Below, piece after piece: positions 1-12,304 of a stretch of DNA of 41,072 bases (within the stretch, counting starts at the first letter, position 1; each line of letters starts with the position of its first letter). Position numbers and translations under genes: made by a program. The notes under the pieces are model-generated. The model ran no database searches and was not told the origin of the DNA. It was given only the letters and a program-made list of their open reading frames with translations. The DNA comes from Bacillota bacterium (GTDB taxonomy: Bacteria; Bacillota; Dethiobacteria; DTU022), in NCBI GenBank assembly GCA_012800855.1, contig JAAZIN010000052.1, positions 1 to 41,072 on the forward strand. Direction: 5' to 3'.

Positions 1-139
1 AACGTTCCCCTTTTCAATGGCCGAAGCAGCTTGACCCGCATGGCATTAAAGGGACTAAACAAACAAATGGCGATCTAAGTTGAATGTGAGGTTCTTTTAA
101 ACCTACAGTGTCTTGACGCGATCGAAAAGGCCTGTTTTC

Positions 140-168
140 TTGACAAATCGCGCGGATTATGTTAATAT
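140..168 (+). promoter_or_regulatory. Strong sigma-A promoter upstream of veg (TTGACA-N17-TAATAT)
   Basis: TTGACA at 140-145, 17-nt spacer, TAATAT at 163-168, just upstream of the veg start. Confidence 0.75.
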
Positions 169-190
169 TTTTTGAAAAGGCATTGACAAG

Positions 191-466
191 GTGGTTTTTT
201 CTGTGTCCAAAGACGTCCTTCTTGAAATCCGCAAAAAGCTCGAGCCTCACGTAGGAGAAAGAATCAAGCTCAAGGCAAACCGCGGCCGGCGCAAGACCTT
301 TGAAAAGGAGGGCATCCTGGAGAGCACTTATCCCTCCATTTTCGTGGTCCGCATCGACGAGCCCAACTACTTCCAGAGGGTTTCTTTCACCTATGCTGAT
401 GTGCTCACAGAAACGGTGAAGCTGAGCTTCGACGAGGACAAAAGGTGCCGTTCCGCAGGCTTGTAA
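191..466 (+). CDS. veg: Veg family protein
   Basis: Translation MVFSVSKDVLLEIRKKLEPHVGERIKLKANRGRRKTFEKEGILESTYPSIFVV matches the Veg family; first gene of the conserved veg-sspF-ispE order. Confidence 0.9.
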   Translation: MVFSVSKDVLLEIRKKLEPHVGERIKLKANRGRRKTFEKEGILESTYPSIFVVRIDEPNYFQRVSFTYADVLTETVKLSFDEDKRCRSAGL

Positions 467-490
467 GTTATTGATTTAAAAATTTACAAA

Positions 491-527
491 AAACCGGGAC
501 CGGGGCGGAGGAGTGCCGGTTTTTTTG
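491..527 (+). terminator. Imperfect rho-independent terminator after veg
   Basis: AAAAAACCGG ... CCGGTTTTTTT stem with T-run just after the veg stop codon. Confidence 0.6.
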
Positions 528-639
528 TTCAATAAATCACATCTCTCTCAGCGCCTCCAGTAATCACATGGGTTAAAGCAGCTCTAAAGTCAGCAAAATA
601 AAAATGCCGTCTTTAATTCTTTGAAAAGGAGTTGATGCT

Positions 640-816
640 GTGGCACGTCGCCGCCCGGTGATGTCGGAGGAACTCAAGTATGAGCTCGCCGCCGAACTGG
701 GAGTGCAGGACCTGGTTCGCCGCGAGGGCTGGGGCAGCGTAAGCTCCCGCCAGTGCGGCAACCTGGTGACGAAGGCTATCGAACGGGCCAACCGCACGCT
801 CCGCAAGGAATCATAA
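640..816 (+). CDS. sspF: Alpha/beta-type small acid-soluble spore protein (SspF-like), 58 aa
   Basis: Not in the ORF track (GTG start, <60 aa). Translation MARRRPVMSEELKYELAAELGVQDLVRREGWGSVSSRQCGNLVTKAIERANRTLRKES; GWGSVSSRQCGNLVTKAI fits the SASP motifs; AAAAGGAG SD upstream; position matches B. subtilis sspF. Confidence 0.9.
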   Translation: MARRRPVMSEELKYELAAELGVQDLVRREGWGSVSSRQCGNLVTKAIERANRTLRKES

Positions 817-833
817 ATATTTAAAGACGGCAG

Positions 834-864
834 GTATGCCCGCTCCGGCGGGCATACTTTTTAT
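834..864 (+). terminator. Rho-independent terminator after the SASP gene
   Basis: GTATGCCCGCTCCGGCGGGCATACTTTTTATT: perfect stem plus T-run. Confidence 0.85.
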
Positions 865-932
865 TAAAAAAAGGATCGGGACCGCAATTGTGGAATTATT
901 TTTTTGTTATTTTTTAAAAAGGGGGGGTACAG

Positions 933-1451
933 GTGAAAGCCCTGCTGGTCATCGATATGCTCAATGACTTCATCAAGCCCGAGGGGGCGCTGTATATCGG
1001 CCCGGCCGGGGAGAAGATCGTCCCGGCGATCAAGGAACGGCTCGATCTCTACCGGCAGAATAAAGAACCGGTCATCTTTATCTGCGACCGCCATCGCCAG
1101 GGCGACCTGGAGTTTGAGATGTTTCCTCCTCACTGCCTGGAAGGCGACGAAGGGGGGAAGGTGGTGGCCGAGCTCGCTCCCCTGCCCGGGGAGAGGATAA
1201 TCTACAAGCGGCGCTACAGCGCCTTTTACGGGACGGAGCTTGATCTCACGCTGCGGGAATACGGCGTCACGGAGATCGAGCTTACCGGCGTGGTCACCAA
1301 CATCTGCGTTCTTTACACGGCGGCGGACGCGCGGATGCGCAACTACCGCGTGTCGGTCTTCCCGGGTGCGGTGGCCGGAATCGATGAAGAGGCGCACCGC
1401 TTTGCCCTGCAGGAGATGGAGAAAACCCTCGGGGTGACCCTGCTTAAATAA
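933..1451 (+). CDS. Isochorismatase-family cysteine hydrolase, probable nicotinamidase
   Basis: VIDMLNDF, YKRRYSAF and TGVVTNICV motifs (Asp/Lys/Cys triad); adjacent to nicotinate phosphoribosyltransferase. Confidence 0.85.
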   Translation: MKALLVIDMLNDFIKPEGALYIGPAGEKIVPAIKERLDLYRQNKEPVIFICDRHRQGDLEFEMFPPHCLEGDEGGKVVAELAPLPGERIIYKRRYSAFYGTELDLTLREYGVTEIELTGVVTNICVLYTAADARMRNYRVSVFPGAVAGIDEEAHRFALQEMEKTLGVTLLK

Positions 1452-1470
1452 GCTGGAGGCGAAAAGGGAA

Positions 1471-2514
1471 GTGGATCTAATCACGCTGGCTGACGTGGAG
1501 AAGGCGCTGCCTGAAGCTTCCGGGCGATTCCGGGATCGCTTTCATTCGGCTTCGCACGAGGAGATAGCACAGGGCTGGACCACCGATATCTATTTTGTGC
1601 GCACCAGGGACCTGCTCAACTCCATGGGCCTGGCGCAGGCGGAAGTCACCGCGGAGATTTTCGCCTCCCGCGAGGGCCTTTTTGCCGGGGCGGCAGAGGT
1701 GCTCCACCTGCTGCGCCACGCCGGGGTGCAGGTGTGGTGCCTTCCCGAGGGCGAAAAGATGGCCGCCAAAGAGGTGGTCATGCGCATAAAGGGGCCCTAT
1801 GGCAACTTCGGCATCTACGAAACTCCCATCCTGGGCATGCTGGCCAGCGCCAGCGGCTGGGCTACGGCGGCGCGTCGCTGCAAGGAGGCCGCCGGGGACC
1901 GCACCCTGCTCTGCTTTGGCGCGCGCCATCTCCACCCGGCCGTGGCCCCGGTGATGGAGCGGGCGGCGGTGATCGGGGGCGCGGACGGCTGCAGCTGCAT
2001 CCTGGGGGCCCTGCTTCTGCAGCGCAGGCCTTCGGGGACGGTGCCCCATGCAGCCTTTTTAATTGCCGGCGACACCGTCAAGCTGGCCCAGGCCTACGAT
2101 GCCTTCGCCCCCGCGGAGGAGCCGCGGATTATTCTCGTGGATACATTCAAGGACGAAGCCGAGGAGGCGCTGCGGGTAGCCCGGGCCCTGGGGGAAAGGC
2201 TCTACGGGATCCGGCTCGACACCCCCTCTGAAAGAGGCGGTGTGACCCCGGACCTGGTTCGCGAAGTGCGGGCCCGGCTGGACCAGGGAGGCTTCAGCTC
2301 GGTGAAAATTGTTGTTTCCGGCGGGCTCGATCCCGAAAAGATCGCCCAGCTGGCCGAGGCGGGAGCGGATTCCTTTGGGGTGGGCAGCTACATCGCCCGC
2401 TCTCCGGCCATCGACATGACCATGGACCTGAAAGAGGTGGAGAATAAGGCGGTGGCCAAGAGGGGGCGCATCCCCGGCATCACGGACAACCCCCGCCTGG
2501 TCAAGATGCTTTAA
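1471..2514 (+). CDS. pncB: Nicotinate phosphoribosyltransferase
   Basis: Family-like segments YFVRTRDLL, FGARHLHPAVAPVMERAAVIGGADGCS, VVSGGLDPEKIAQLAEAGADSFGVGSYI. Confidence 0.85.
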   Translation: MDLITLADVEKALPEASGRFRDRFHSASHEEIAQGWTTDIYFVRTRDLLNSMGLAQAEVTAEIFASREGLFAGAAEVLHLLRHAGVQVWCLPEGEKMAAKEVVMRIKGPYGNFGIYETPILGMLASASGWATAARRCKEAAGDRTLLCFGARHLHPAVAPVMERAAVIGGADGCSCILGALLLQRRPSGTVPHAAFLIAGDTVKLAQAYDAFAPAEEPRIILVDTFKDEAEEALRVARALGERLYGIRLDTPSERGGVTPDLVREVRARLDQGGFSSVKIVVSGGLDPEKIAQLAEAGADSFGVGSYIARSPAIDMTMDLKEVENKAVAKRGRIPGITDNPRLVKML

Positions 2515-2524
2515 CCGCTTCATC

Positions 2525-3421
2525 ATGGAGAAGGCAGTCGCCATCAGGGCTCCGGCCAAGATCAACCTGGGCTTGACCGTTCTGCGGCGCCGTCCCGACG
2601 GTTACCACGATCTTCTCTCGGTGATGCAGCAGCTGTCGCTGGCTGACACCCTCCTGCTGGAACCGCATCGGGAGCCGGGCTGGCGTTTCTTCTGCTCCGA
2701 GCCTGCCCTTTCCGGCGAAGACAACCTTGTCTGCCGCGCGGCGGCGCTGCTGGCAGAGAAGGCGGGACAGAGGCGCCCTCTTCCCGGCGTAAAGATATCT
2801 CTTTTTAAAAGCATCCCCGTGGCGGCGGGCCTGGGAGGGGGCAGCAGCGATGCCGCCGCCGCCTTGAAGGGGCTCAACTCCTTCTGGGGGCTGGGCTTGA
2901 GCCTTGCCGAGCTCCTGGAACTGGGGGCGGCCCTGGGCTCCGATGTGCCCTACTGCCTCCTGGGCGGGACGGCGCTGGTGCAGGGGCGGGGGGAGAAGGT
3001 GGCTTCCCTTCCCGCGCTGCCCTTCCACTGGGTTGTCCTGGCCCTGCCGCCGGGCCTGCAGCTGTCCACGGCACAGGTTTACGCCGCCCTGAATCCGGGC
3101 CTGTTCATGAGCCCCCGCCTGGAGCCTTTAATCGCTGCCGTCCGCGAGCGGAGCAGGCGCGCCCTCCGGCTCTGGTTTGCCGGGGGGGCGACCAACACCC
3201 TGGAGGCAGCCGTTTTGCCGCAGCAGCCGCCCCTGCAGGCGCTAAAGCGGCTGTTTTTGGAGCTGGGCCTTCATCCGGCCATGTCGGGCAGCGGGCCGTC
3301 GCTCTTTGCCCTCTGCGACAGCCTGCCGCAGGCCCGCGCGGCTGCCCGCGCCCTGGAGGAGGCGGGAAACCGGGCCTTTTTATGCTGGACCATATCCCAC
3401 GTGCATGAGCGGAAGGAGTGA
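2525..3421 (+). CDS. ispE: 4-diphosphocytidyl-2-C-methyl-D-erythritol kinase
   Basis: APAKINLGLTVLRRRPDGYHDL, PVAAGLGGGSSDAAAAL, MSGSGPSLFAL: GHMP kinase/IspE motifs; conserved synteny. Confidence 0.95.
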   Translation: MEKAVAIRAPAKINLGLTVLRRRPDGYHDLLSVMQQLSLADTLLLEPHREPGWRFFCSEPALSGEDNLVCRAAALLAEKAGQRRPLPGVKISLFKSIPVAAGLGGGSSDAAAALKGLNSFWGLGLSLAELLELGAALGSDVPYCLLGGTALVQGRGEKVASLPALPFHWVVLALPPGLQLSTAQVYAALNPGLFMSPRLEPLIAAVRERSRRALRLWFAGGATNTLEAAVLPQQPPLQALKRLFLELGLHPAMSGSGPSLFALCDSLPQARAAARALEEAGNRAFLCWTISHVHERKE

Positions 3422-3425
3422 GAAC

Positions 3426-4184
3426 ATGTTTGACGCAGTCGTCCTGGCCGGCGGAGGTAATGGCGGGCCGCTGACGGAGCAGGAGGGGGTCTCCAACAAG
3501 GCCTTCATTAAAATCCACGGTCGCCCCATGCTCGGCTACATTCTCCAGGCCCTGGCCGAGTCGGAGTTGATTGAAAAGATCTACGTGGTCGGTCCCCAGG
3601 AGGAGCTGGCAGAGCTCCTGGAAGAGGGCTATCGCTTTATCCCCGTTCCCGAGGCGGGGAGCTTGCTGGAAAATGCCGGCGCCGGATTGAAGCAGGTGGA
3701 TCCCCAGCGGCTCTGCCTCATGCTGACGGCGGATATTCCCCTCATCAACAAGGAGGCCATTGAGGGCTTCCTCAAGATCTGCGCGCCCTACGACGACGAC
3801 TTTTACTATCCCATCCTCACCCGGGAGTGCTGCCGCGAGCGTTTCCCCATGATGAAGCGCACCTATGTACGGCTGCGGGACGGCTGTTTCACCGGCGGCA
3901 ACATCGCCCTTCTGCGCCCGGTATGTTTTAACCAGGCCTATCCCCGGCTTCACCTCTTTGTCGCCTACCGGAAAAAGCCGCTTAAGCTCTTCCGCATCAT
4001 GCCGACGAGCTTTATCTTTAAGTTTCTCCTGAACCTGCTTACCGTGGCCGATCTGGAAAGCTACCTTTCCCGGATGCTGCAGGTCCGGGGCCGCGCCGTG
4101 CCCTGCAATTTTGTAGAGATCGGTACCGATGTGGACAAAATCAGCGATCTTGAGGTGGTGCGGCAGGCCCTCAAAAAGTATTAA
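3426..4184 (+). CDS. MobA-like NTP transferase domain protein
   Basis: MFDAVVLAGGGNGGPLTEQEGVSNKAFIKIHGRPMLGYILQAL: nucleotidyltransferase N-terminal motif. Start trimmed from the ORF-track start (3306), which lies inside ispE. Confidence 0.8.
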   Translation: MFDAVVLAGGGNGGPLTEQEGVSNKAFIKIHGRPMLGYILQALAESELIEKIYVVGPQEELAELLEEGYRFIPVPEAGSLLENAGAGLKQVDPQRLCLMLTADIPLINKEAIEGFLKICAPYDDDFYYPILTRECCRERFPMMKRTYVRLRDGCFTGGNIALLRPVCFNQAYPRLHLFVAYRKKPLKLFRIMPTSFIFKFLLNLLTVADLESYLSRMLQVRGRAVPCNFVEIGTDVDKISDLEVVRQALKKY

Positions 4185-4205
4185 ATTTATTTTATATTTT
4201 ACCTG

Positions 4206-4233
4206 GCAGGATTTTGTCAGCCGATCGTTGAAT
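4206..4233 (+). promoter_or_regulatory. Sigma-H-type promoter for spoVG
   Basis: GCAGGATTT-N12-GTTGAAT matches the sigma-H consensus RnAGGAwWW-N11-12-RnnGAAT; about 60 nt upstream of spoVG, a sigma-H gene in B. subtilis. Confidence 0.8.
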
Positions 4234-4295
4234 TAGTTGCATTATTAAGAAGAACGACAGCTTTTTGTCAATTTTATAACCGGGAAGGTGGTCCT

Positions 4296-4574
4296 TTGTT
4301 GAAGGTAACAGATGTCCGCATTAGAAGGCTCAACCACGAGGGCAAAATGAGGGCGATCGTATCGGTTACCTTGAATAATCAGTTTGTGGTCCATGACGTC
4401 CGCGTGATCGAGGGAAACAACGGCTATTTTGTGGCCATGCCCAGCAAGCGCACCCCCAGCGGGGAGTTCAGGGATATCGCCCATCCCATCAATACCGAGG
4501 CGCGGCAGGAGATCCAGCAGGCGATCCTGGAGGCCTACTTTAAAGAGCTGGAGATGCAGACCGTCAGCGGCTAG
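4296..4574 (+). CDS. spoVG: Septation/sporulation regulator SpoVG
   Basis: [65 protein letters not shown] is classic SpoVG. Confidence 0.97.
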   Translation: MLKVTDVRIRRLNHEGKMRAIVSVTLNNQFVVHDVRVIEGNNGYFVAMPSKRTPSGEFRDIAHPINTEARQEIQQAILEAYFKELEMQTVSG

Positions 4575-4665
4575 GGAATGGGCTTAAGCTAAAAGTTTTG
4601 TTGCTTCTCCGCCGCCTGTAGTATAATGGGGTATAATATTGATTATACTTCGAGGAGGCGCTCCC

Positions 4666-6066
4666 ATGGGAGAAACGTGGGCCGTAATCCTGGCGGCGGG
4701 AGAAGGCAAGAGAATGATTTCTTCCCTTCCCAAGGTGCTGCACCCCCTTTGCGGGCGGCCGATGCTGCGCTATGTCGCTGAGGCCGCCGCTGCAGTTGCC
4801 GACGGGAGGGTGATTATTGTTATCGGCAGGGGCGCTCACCTGGTGCAAGAGGAAATGGGCACCGGGTGGCGCTATGCTTTTCAGGAGGAGCAGCTGGGGA
4901 CCGGCCATGCCCTCATGCAGGCCTTGCCGCAGCTGCCGGAGGAGGGCTTGCTGCTCGTCCTTTGCGGCGATACCCCGCTTATAGAGACGGCGCACCTGGA
5001 GCAGCTGCTGCAGGAGCACGGCCGCAATGCAGCCACGGTGCTGACCACCACGCTGGCCGATCCTTCCGGGTATGGCCGCATCGTCCGCCATGCCGACGGG
5101 AGGATTCGCATTGTTGAAGAGAGCGATGCTTCACCCGAGGAAAAGCAGATCGGCGAAATTAACAGCGGCGCCTACTGCTTTGATTTAAAGCATCTCCGCC
5201 GCCGCCTGCCCGCGCTTACCACGGACAATGCCCAGCAGGAGTATTATCTCACCGACGTCATCGGCCTGCTGCAGGAGGAGGGCCTTCCCGTGGGCGCCTG
5301 CTGCATTGAAGACTGGCGGGCGGTCCTGGGGATCAACGATCGCTGCCAGCTCGCCGAGGCGGCGGAGATCATGCGGCAGCGGATCAACAGCGCCCTCATG
5401 CGGCAGGGGGTGACCATTGTCGATCCCACTTCCACTTACATCGACTTCGGCGTGCACATCGGCCCGGACACGGTGATCATGCCCCAGACGGTGATTGAAG
5501 GGCGCACGGTCATCGGCTCCAATTGCCGCATCGGCCCCGGGGCGCATATTATCGACACCGAGATCCACGATGGAGTCATTTTCCGCCAGTCGGTGTCGGA
5601 GAGGAGCGTCATTGAGAGCGAGGCCCTGGTGGGCCCCTTTGCCTACATCCGCCCCGGCAGCCGCATCGGGCCAAGGGTGAAGATAGGCGATTTCGTGGAA
5701 GTGAAAAATGCGCGCATCGATGCCGGCACCAAGGTGCCCCACCTCAGCTACGTGGGCGACGTGGATATTGGCAGCGGGGTAAACGTGGGCGCCGGCGTGA
5801 TCGTGGTCAATTTTGACGGGCGCCGGAAGCACCGCTCCTACATAGGCAAAGGCGCCTTTATCGGCTGCAACAGCAATCTTATCTCCCCGGTGGAAATAGG
5901 CGCAGGCGCCTTTGTCGCCGCCGGAACCACGGTTACGGAAAATGTCCCCCCCGACGCCCTGGCCATAGCCAGGCCGGAGCAGAAGAATTGCCCGGGCGTG
6001 GCGCCCCGCCTGCTGAGGAAAAGCGATGCGCAGAAGGAGAAAGATGGAGAGGAAGAGAAGAAATAG
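4666..6066 (+). CDS. glmU: Bifunctional N-acetylglucosamine-1-phosphate uridyltransferase / glucosamine-1-phosphate acetyltransferase
   Basis: AVILAAGEGKRMISSLPKVLHPLCGRPML plus left-handed beta-helix repeats and NVGAGVIVVNFDGRRKHRSYIG. ATG at 4666 has SD GAGGAGG; the track start at 4639 is likely too early. Confidence 0.96.
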   Translation: MGETWAVILAAGEGKRMISSLPKVLHPLCGRPMLRYVAEAAAAVADGRVIIVIGRGAHLVQEEMGTGWRYAFQEEQLGTGHALMQALPQLPEEGLLLVLCGDTPLIETAHLEQLLQEHGRNAATVLTTTLADPSGYGRIVRHADGRIRIVEESDASPEEKQIGEINSGAYCFDLKHLRRRLPALTTDNAQQEYYLTDVIGLLQEEGLPVGACCIEDWRAVLGINDRCQLAEAAEIMRQRINSALMRQGVTIVDPTSTYIDFGVHIGPDTVIMPQTVIEGRTVIGSNCRIGPGAHIIDTEIHDGVIFRQSVSERSVIESEALVGPFAYIRPGSRIGPRVKIGDFVEVKNARIDAGTKVPHLSYVGDVDIGSGVNVGAGVIVVNFDGRRKHRSYIGKGAFIGCNSNLISPVEIGAGAFVAAGTTVTENVPPDALAIARPEQKNCPGVAPRLLRKSDAQKEKDGEEEKK

Positions 6067-6102
6067 ACACGGGCAGCAAAAAATTTCAGGGGGGTTGTTG
6101 AG

Positions 6103-7041
6103 GTGAGCCACAAGATCAAGCTGTTCTGCGGCAGCGCCAACCGCAAGCTGGCGGAGGAGATTGCCCAGTACATCGGGATCCCCCTGGGAAAGGCGGAGGT
6201 GGGCCGCTTCAGCGACGGCGAGATCCAGATCGGCATCCGGGAGAGCGTTCGCGGGACCAACGTCTTTTTAATCCAGCCCATGAGCGCACCCATCAACGAG
6301 CACATCATGGAGCTGCTCATCCTTATTGATGCCACCAAGCGGGCTTCCGCCCGCTCGGTAAATGCAGTCATACCCTATTACGGCTACGCCCGGCAGGACC
6401 GCAAGACCAGGGCGCGCGACCCCATCACGGCCAAGCTCCTGGCCGATCTCATCACCGCCGCCGGGGCAGACAGGGTGGTGGCCATGGATCTCCATGCCGG
6501 ACAGATCCAGGGCTTTTTCAATATTCCCTTTGATCATCTCACCGCCGTGCCCATCATTGCCGACTACCTGAAGGAGAAAAATATCTCCCGGGGAGTGGTG
6601 GTCTCTCCCGATCTTGGCGGCGTAACCAGGGCCCGCGAGCTGGCCAACAGGCTAGGGCTCCCCATTGCCGTCATCGACAAGAAGAGGCCCGCTCCCAACC
6701 AGGCTGAGGTCATGAATATCATCGGCGAAGTGAAAAACATGGTGGCCATACTTATCGATGATATCATTGACACGGCGGGGACCATCGTTCTCGCCGCGGA
6801 AGCCTTGATGGAAGCCGGGGCCACCGGGGTTTACGCCTGCTGCAGCCATCCCGTTTTTTCGGGGCCGGCCCTGGAGCGGCTCAGCAGGGCGCCCCTTGAA
6901 GAGGTTATCTGCACCAATTCCATACCCGTGGAGGGTATCCCCGCAGGGGTGAAGTTTAAAGTTCTTTCCGTGGCGCCGCTCATCGGAGAAGCGATTATCC
7001 GCATCAACGAGGAGCGCTCGGTGAGCGAGCTTTTCGTATAA
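6103..7041 (+). CDS. prs: Ribose-phosphate pyrophosphokinase
   Basis: [74 protein letters not shown]. Confidence 0.97.
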   Translation: MSHKIKLFCGSANRKLAEEIAQYIGIPLGKAEVGRFSDGEIQIGIRESVRGTNVFLIQPMSAPINEHIMELLILIDATKRASARSVNAVIPYYGYARQDRKTRARDPITAKLLADLITAAGADRVVAMDLHAGQIQGFFNIPFDHLTAVPIIADYLKEKNISRGVVVSPDLGGVTRARELANRLGLPIAVIDKKRPAPNQAEVMNIIGEVKNMVAILIDDIIDTAGTIVLAAEALMEAGATGVYACCSHPVFSGPALERLSRAPLEEVICTNSIPVEGIPAGVKFKVLSVAPLIGEAIIRINEERSVSELFV

Positions 7042-7098
7042 ACCAACATCTGCAGCCGCCAGGCGGCCGCTTGAAGAAGAAGTGGAGGAGGTTGGAGC

Positions 7099-7737
7099 AT
7101 GGAACGCATAGTCCTGGAAGCAGAAAAACGCCCGCGCCTGACCAAGGGGCAGCTGAACCGGCTGCGCAGCGAAGGAAAGGTCCCTGCCGTTATTTACGGC
7201 CAGGGGAAGGAGACGCAATCGCTGCTGGTGGACGCCCGCCAGCTGAGGCAGGTGCTGGCTTTGGGCACCAACATCCTTATTGACCTGAAGATCGACGGAG
7301 CCCAGCCGCAGGTGGAGACGGTCATGGTGAAAGAGATGCAGCGGCATATCCTCCAGCAGGACAGGCTGCTGCACGTTGATTTTATCCGCATCTCCATGGA
7401 AGAGGAAATTGAAGTGAACGTTCCCCTGAACTTCGTTGGGGAAGCCGCCGGCGTGGGCGTAGGCGGCATTCTCCAGGTGCTGGCCCGGGAAGTGAGCGTC
7501 AAGTGCCTGCCGGCGAACATACCCGAGCAGATTGAAGTGGATATTTCATCCCTGCAGATCGGGGATGGCATCAGCGCCGGTGAGCTGCAGCTTCCCAATG
7601 GCGTGTCCCTGCTGACGGCGCCGGAAGAGCTGCTGGTGCAGGTGCTGGCTCCGGAGGCGGAAGAGGTGCCTGCAGCCGGGGAAGAAGCTGAAGGGGCTGC
7701 TCCTGGAGTGCCGGAGAATGAGGAGGCCGAAGAGTAA
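7099..7737 (+). CDS. ctc: 50S ribosomal protein L25/general stress protein Ctc
   Basis: RLRSEGKVPAVIYGQGKETQSLLVDARQL; L25/TL5 two-domain architecture; prs-ctc-pth synteny. Confidence 0.93.
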   Translation: MERIVLEAEKRPRLTKGQLNRLRSEGKVPAVIYGQGKETQSLLVDARQLRQVLALGTNILIDLKIDGAQPQVETVMVKEMQRHILQQDRLLHVDFIRISMEEEIEVNVPLNFVGEAAGVGVGGILQVLAREVSVKCLPANIPEQIEVDISSLQIGDGISAGELQLPNGVSLLTAPEELLVQVLAPEAEEVPAAGEEAEGAAPGVPENEEAEE

Positions 7738-7781
7738 TTTTCTTCCGAAAGAGGCCCAAGGAAAAATTTCTCTACGCCATT

Positions 7782-8333
7782 GTGGGGCTGGGCAATCCGG
7801 GCCCGCGCTACAGCGGGACGAGGCACAACCTGGGCTACCGGGTTGTGGAGGCCCTCGCCCGGCAGCTTAAGGCGGAGAGCCCTTTTCAGCTGCGCCATTC
7901 CCTCTGCGCTGCCGCCGGCAGCGGCGAGAAGCGGCTGCTTCTGGCCCAGCCGCTTACCTACATGAATTTAAGCGGCCGGGCAGCGGCGGAGCTGCTGCGT
8001 CGCTACGGCCTTGAGCCCGGACAGCTGGTCCTGGTCTATGATGACCTGGACCTGCCGCCCGGCCGCATCCGGCTGCGTCGCGGCGGCAGCAGCGCGGGGC
8101 ACCGGGGGGTGCAGTCGGTCATCGAGGCCCTGGGCAGCGCCGACTTTTTGCGCCTGCGCCTAGGTATCGGCAAGCCCTCCGAAGGCGATGCCGCCACTTA
8201 TGTCCTGGAGGTTCCCCCGCCGCCGGAGCAGGAGCTGCTTGACCGGGCCGTGGAGCGGGCGGTGGAGGCGCTGGCCTTCCTGGTGGAGGCGGGGCCGGAG
8301 GAGGCCATGAACCGCTTTAACCGGGCCTCTTAA
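7782..8333 (+). CDS. pth: Peptidyl-tRNA hydrolase (start uncertain; may begin upstream, see findings)
   Basis: GLGNPGPRYSGTRHNLGYRVVEAL, LAQPLTYMNLSG, VYDDLDLPPGRIRLRRGGSSAGHRGVQSVI. Confidence 0.93.
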   Translation: MGLGNPGPRYSGTRHNLGYRVVEALARQLKAESPFQLRHSLCAAAGSGEKRLLLAQPLTYMNLSGRAAAELLRRYGLEPGQLVLVYDDLDLPPGRIRLRRGGSSAGHRGVQSVIEALGSADFLRLRLGIGKPSEGDAATYVLEVPPPPEQELLDRAVERAVEALAFLVEAGPEEAMNRFNRAS

Positions 8334-8448
8334 AAGGCGGCTGGGAGGGTATTTGCGGCGAGATTCCGTCTGCCAGAGGCGGAATTTTGTTTTTTCTTCC
8401 TGCGGGGCCTTGTGCTCTGGGATAAAGTCCGCCGCCCCGGGGAAGCAT

Positions 8449-8480
8449 AAATAGAGATTATCCTTGAATATGATGGTGAG
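8449..8480 (+). promoter_or_regulatory. Weak candidate sigma-F/G-type promoter upstream of fin
   Basis: GCATA followed about 16 nt later by GAATATGATG, directly before fin; partial match only. Confidence 0.3.
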
Positions 8481-8493
8481 TGAGCGCGCGTAA

Positions 8494-8700
8494 ATGAAGG
8501 TCACCTATATCTGCGATTGCTGTGGCGCCATCATCGGCTCGCTCTCTTTGACCGAAGAGGAACTGCGCCAGATGGGCGTGGACCCGCGGGCCGCCGAGCT
8601 GGACGAGGCGATCATCAAATCGGCGCCCACCGGTGATCTCTTCATTTACTCTCTTTGCGAAACTTGCGTGGATTCTATGCCTGTGTTTGAAGCTGAATGA
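8494..8700 (+). CDS. fin: Anti-sigma-F factor Fin (YabK)
   Basis: Small protein with MKVTYICDCCGAIIGSL and CETCVDSM zinc-binding-like CxxC motifs; located between pth and mfd as in B. subtilis. Confidence 0.88.
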   Translation: MKVTYICDCCGAIIGSLSLTEEELRQMGVDPRAAELDEAIIKSAPTGDLFIYSLCETCVDSMPVFEAE

Positions 8701-8772
8701 GCATGCCGCGCGACGCCACGGCGGGGGACTTTTCGCAAAATTCATACTCCAGCCACAAGAAGGGGGCGGATC

Positions 8773-12282
<3,510 letters not shown>

Positions 12283-12304
12283 CTTGAACGGGGAGGCGGT
12301 GCAG

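Noticed and set aside
14-250. 78-aa minus-strand ORF at left edge
   Set aside because: Overlaps the veg promoter and 5' end; no supporting motif.
5185-6111. 308-aa minus-strand ORF opposite glmU
   Set aside because: Antisense to GlmU hexapeptide repeats, which generate the apparent repetitive GA/DH-rich translation.
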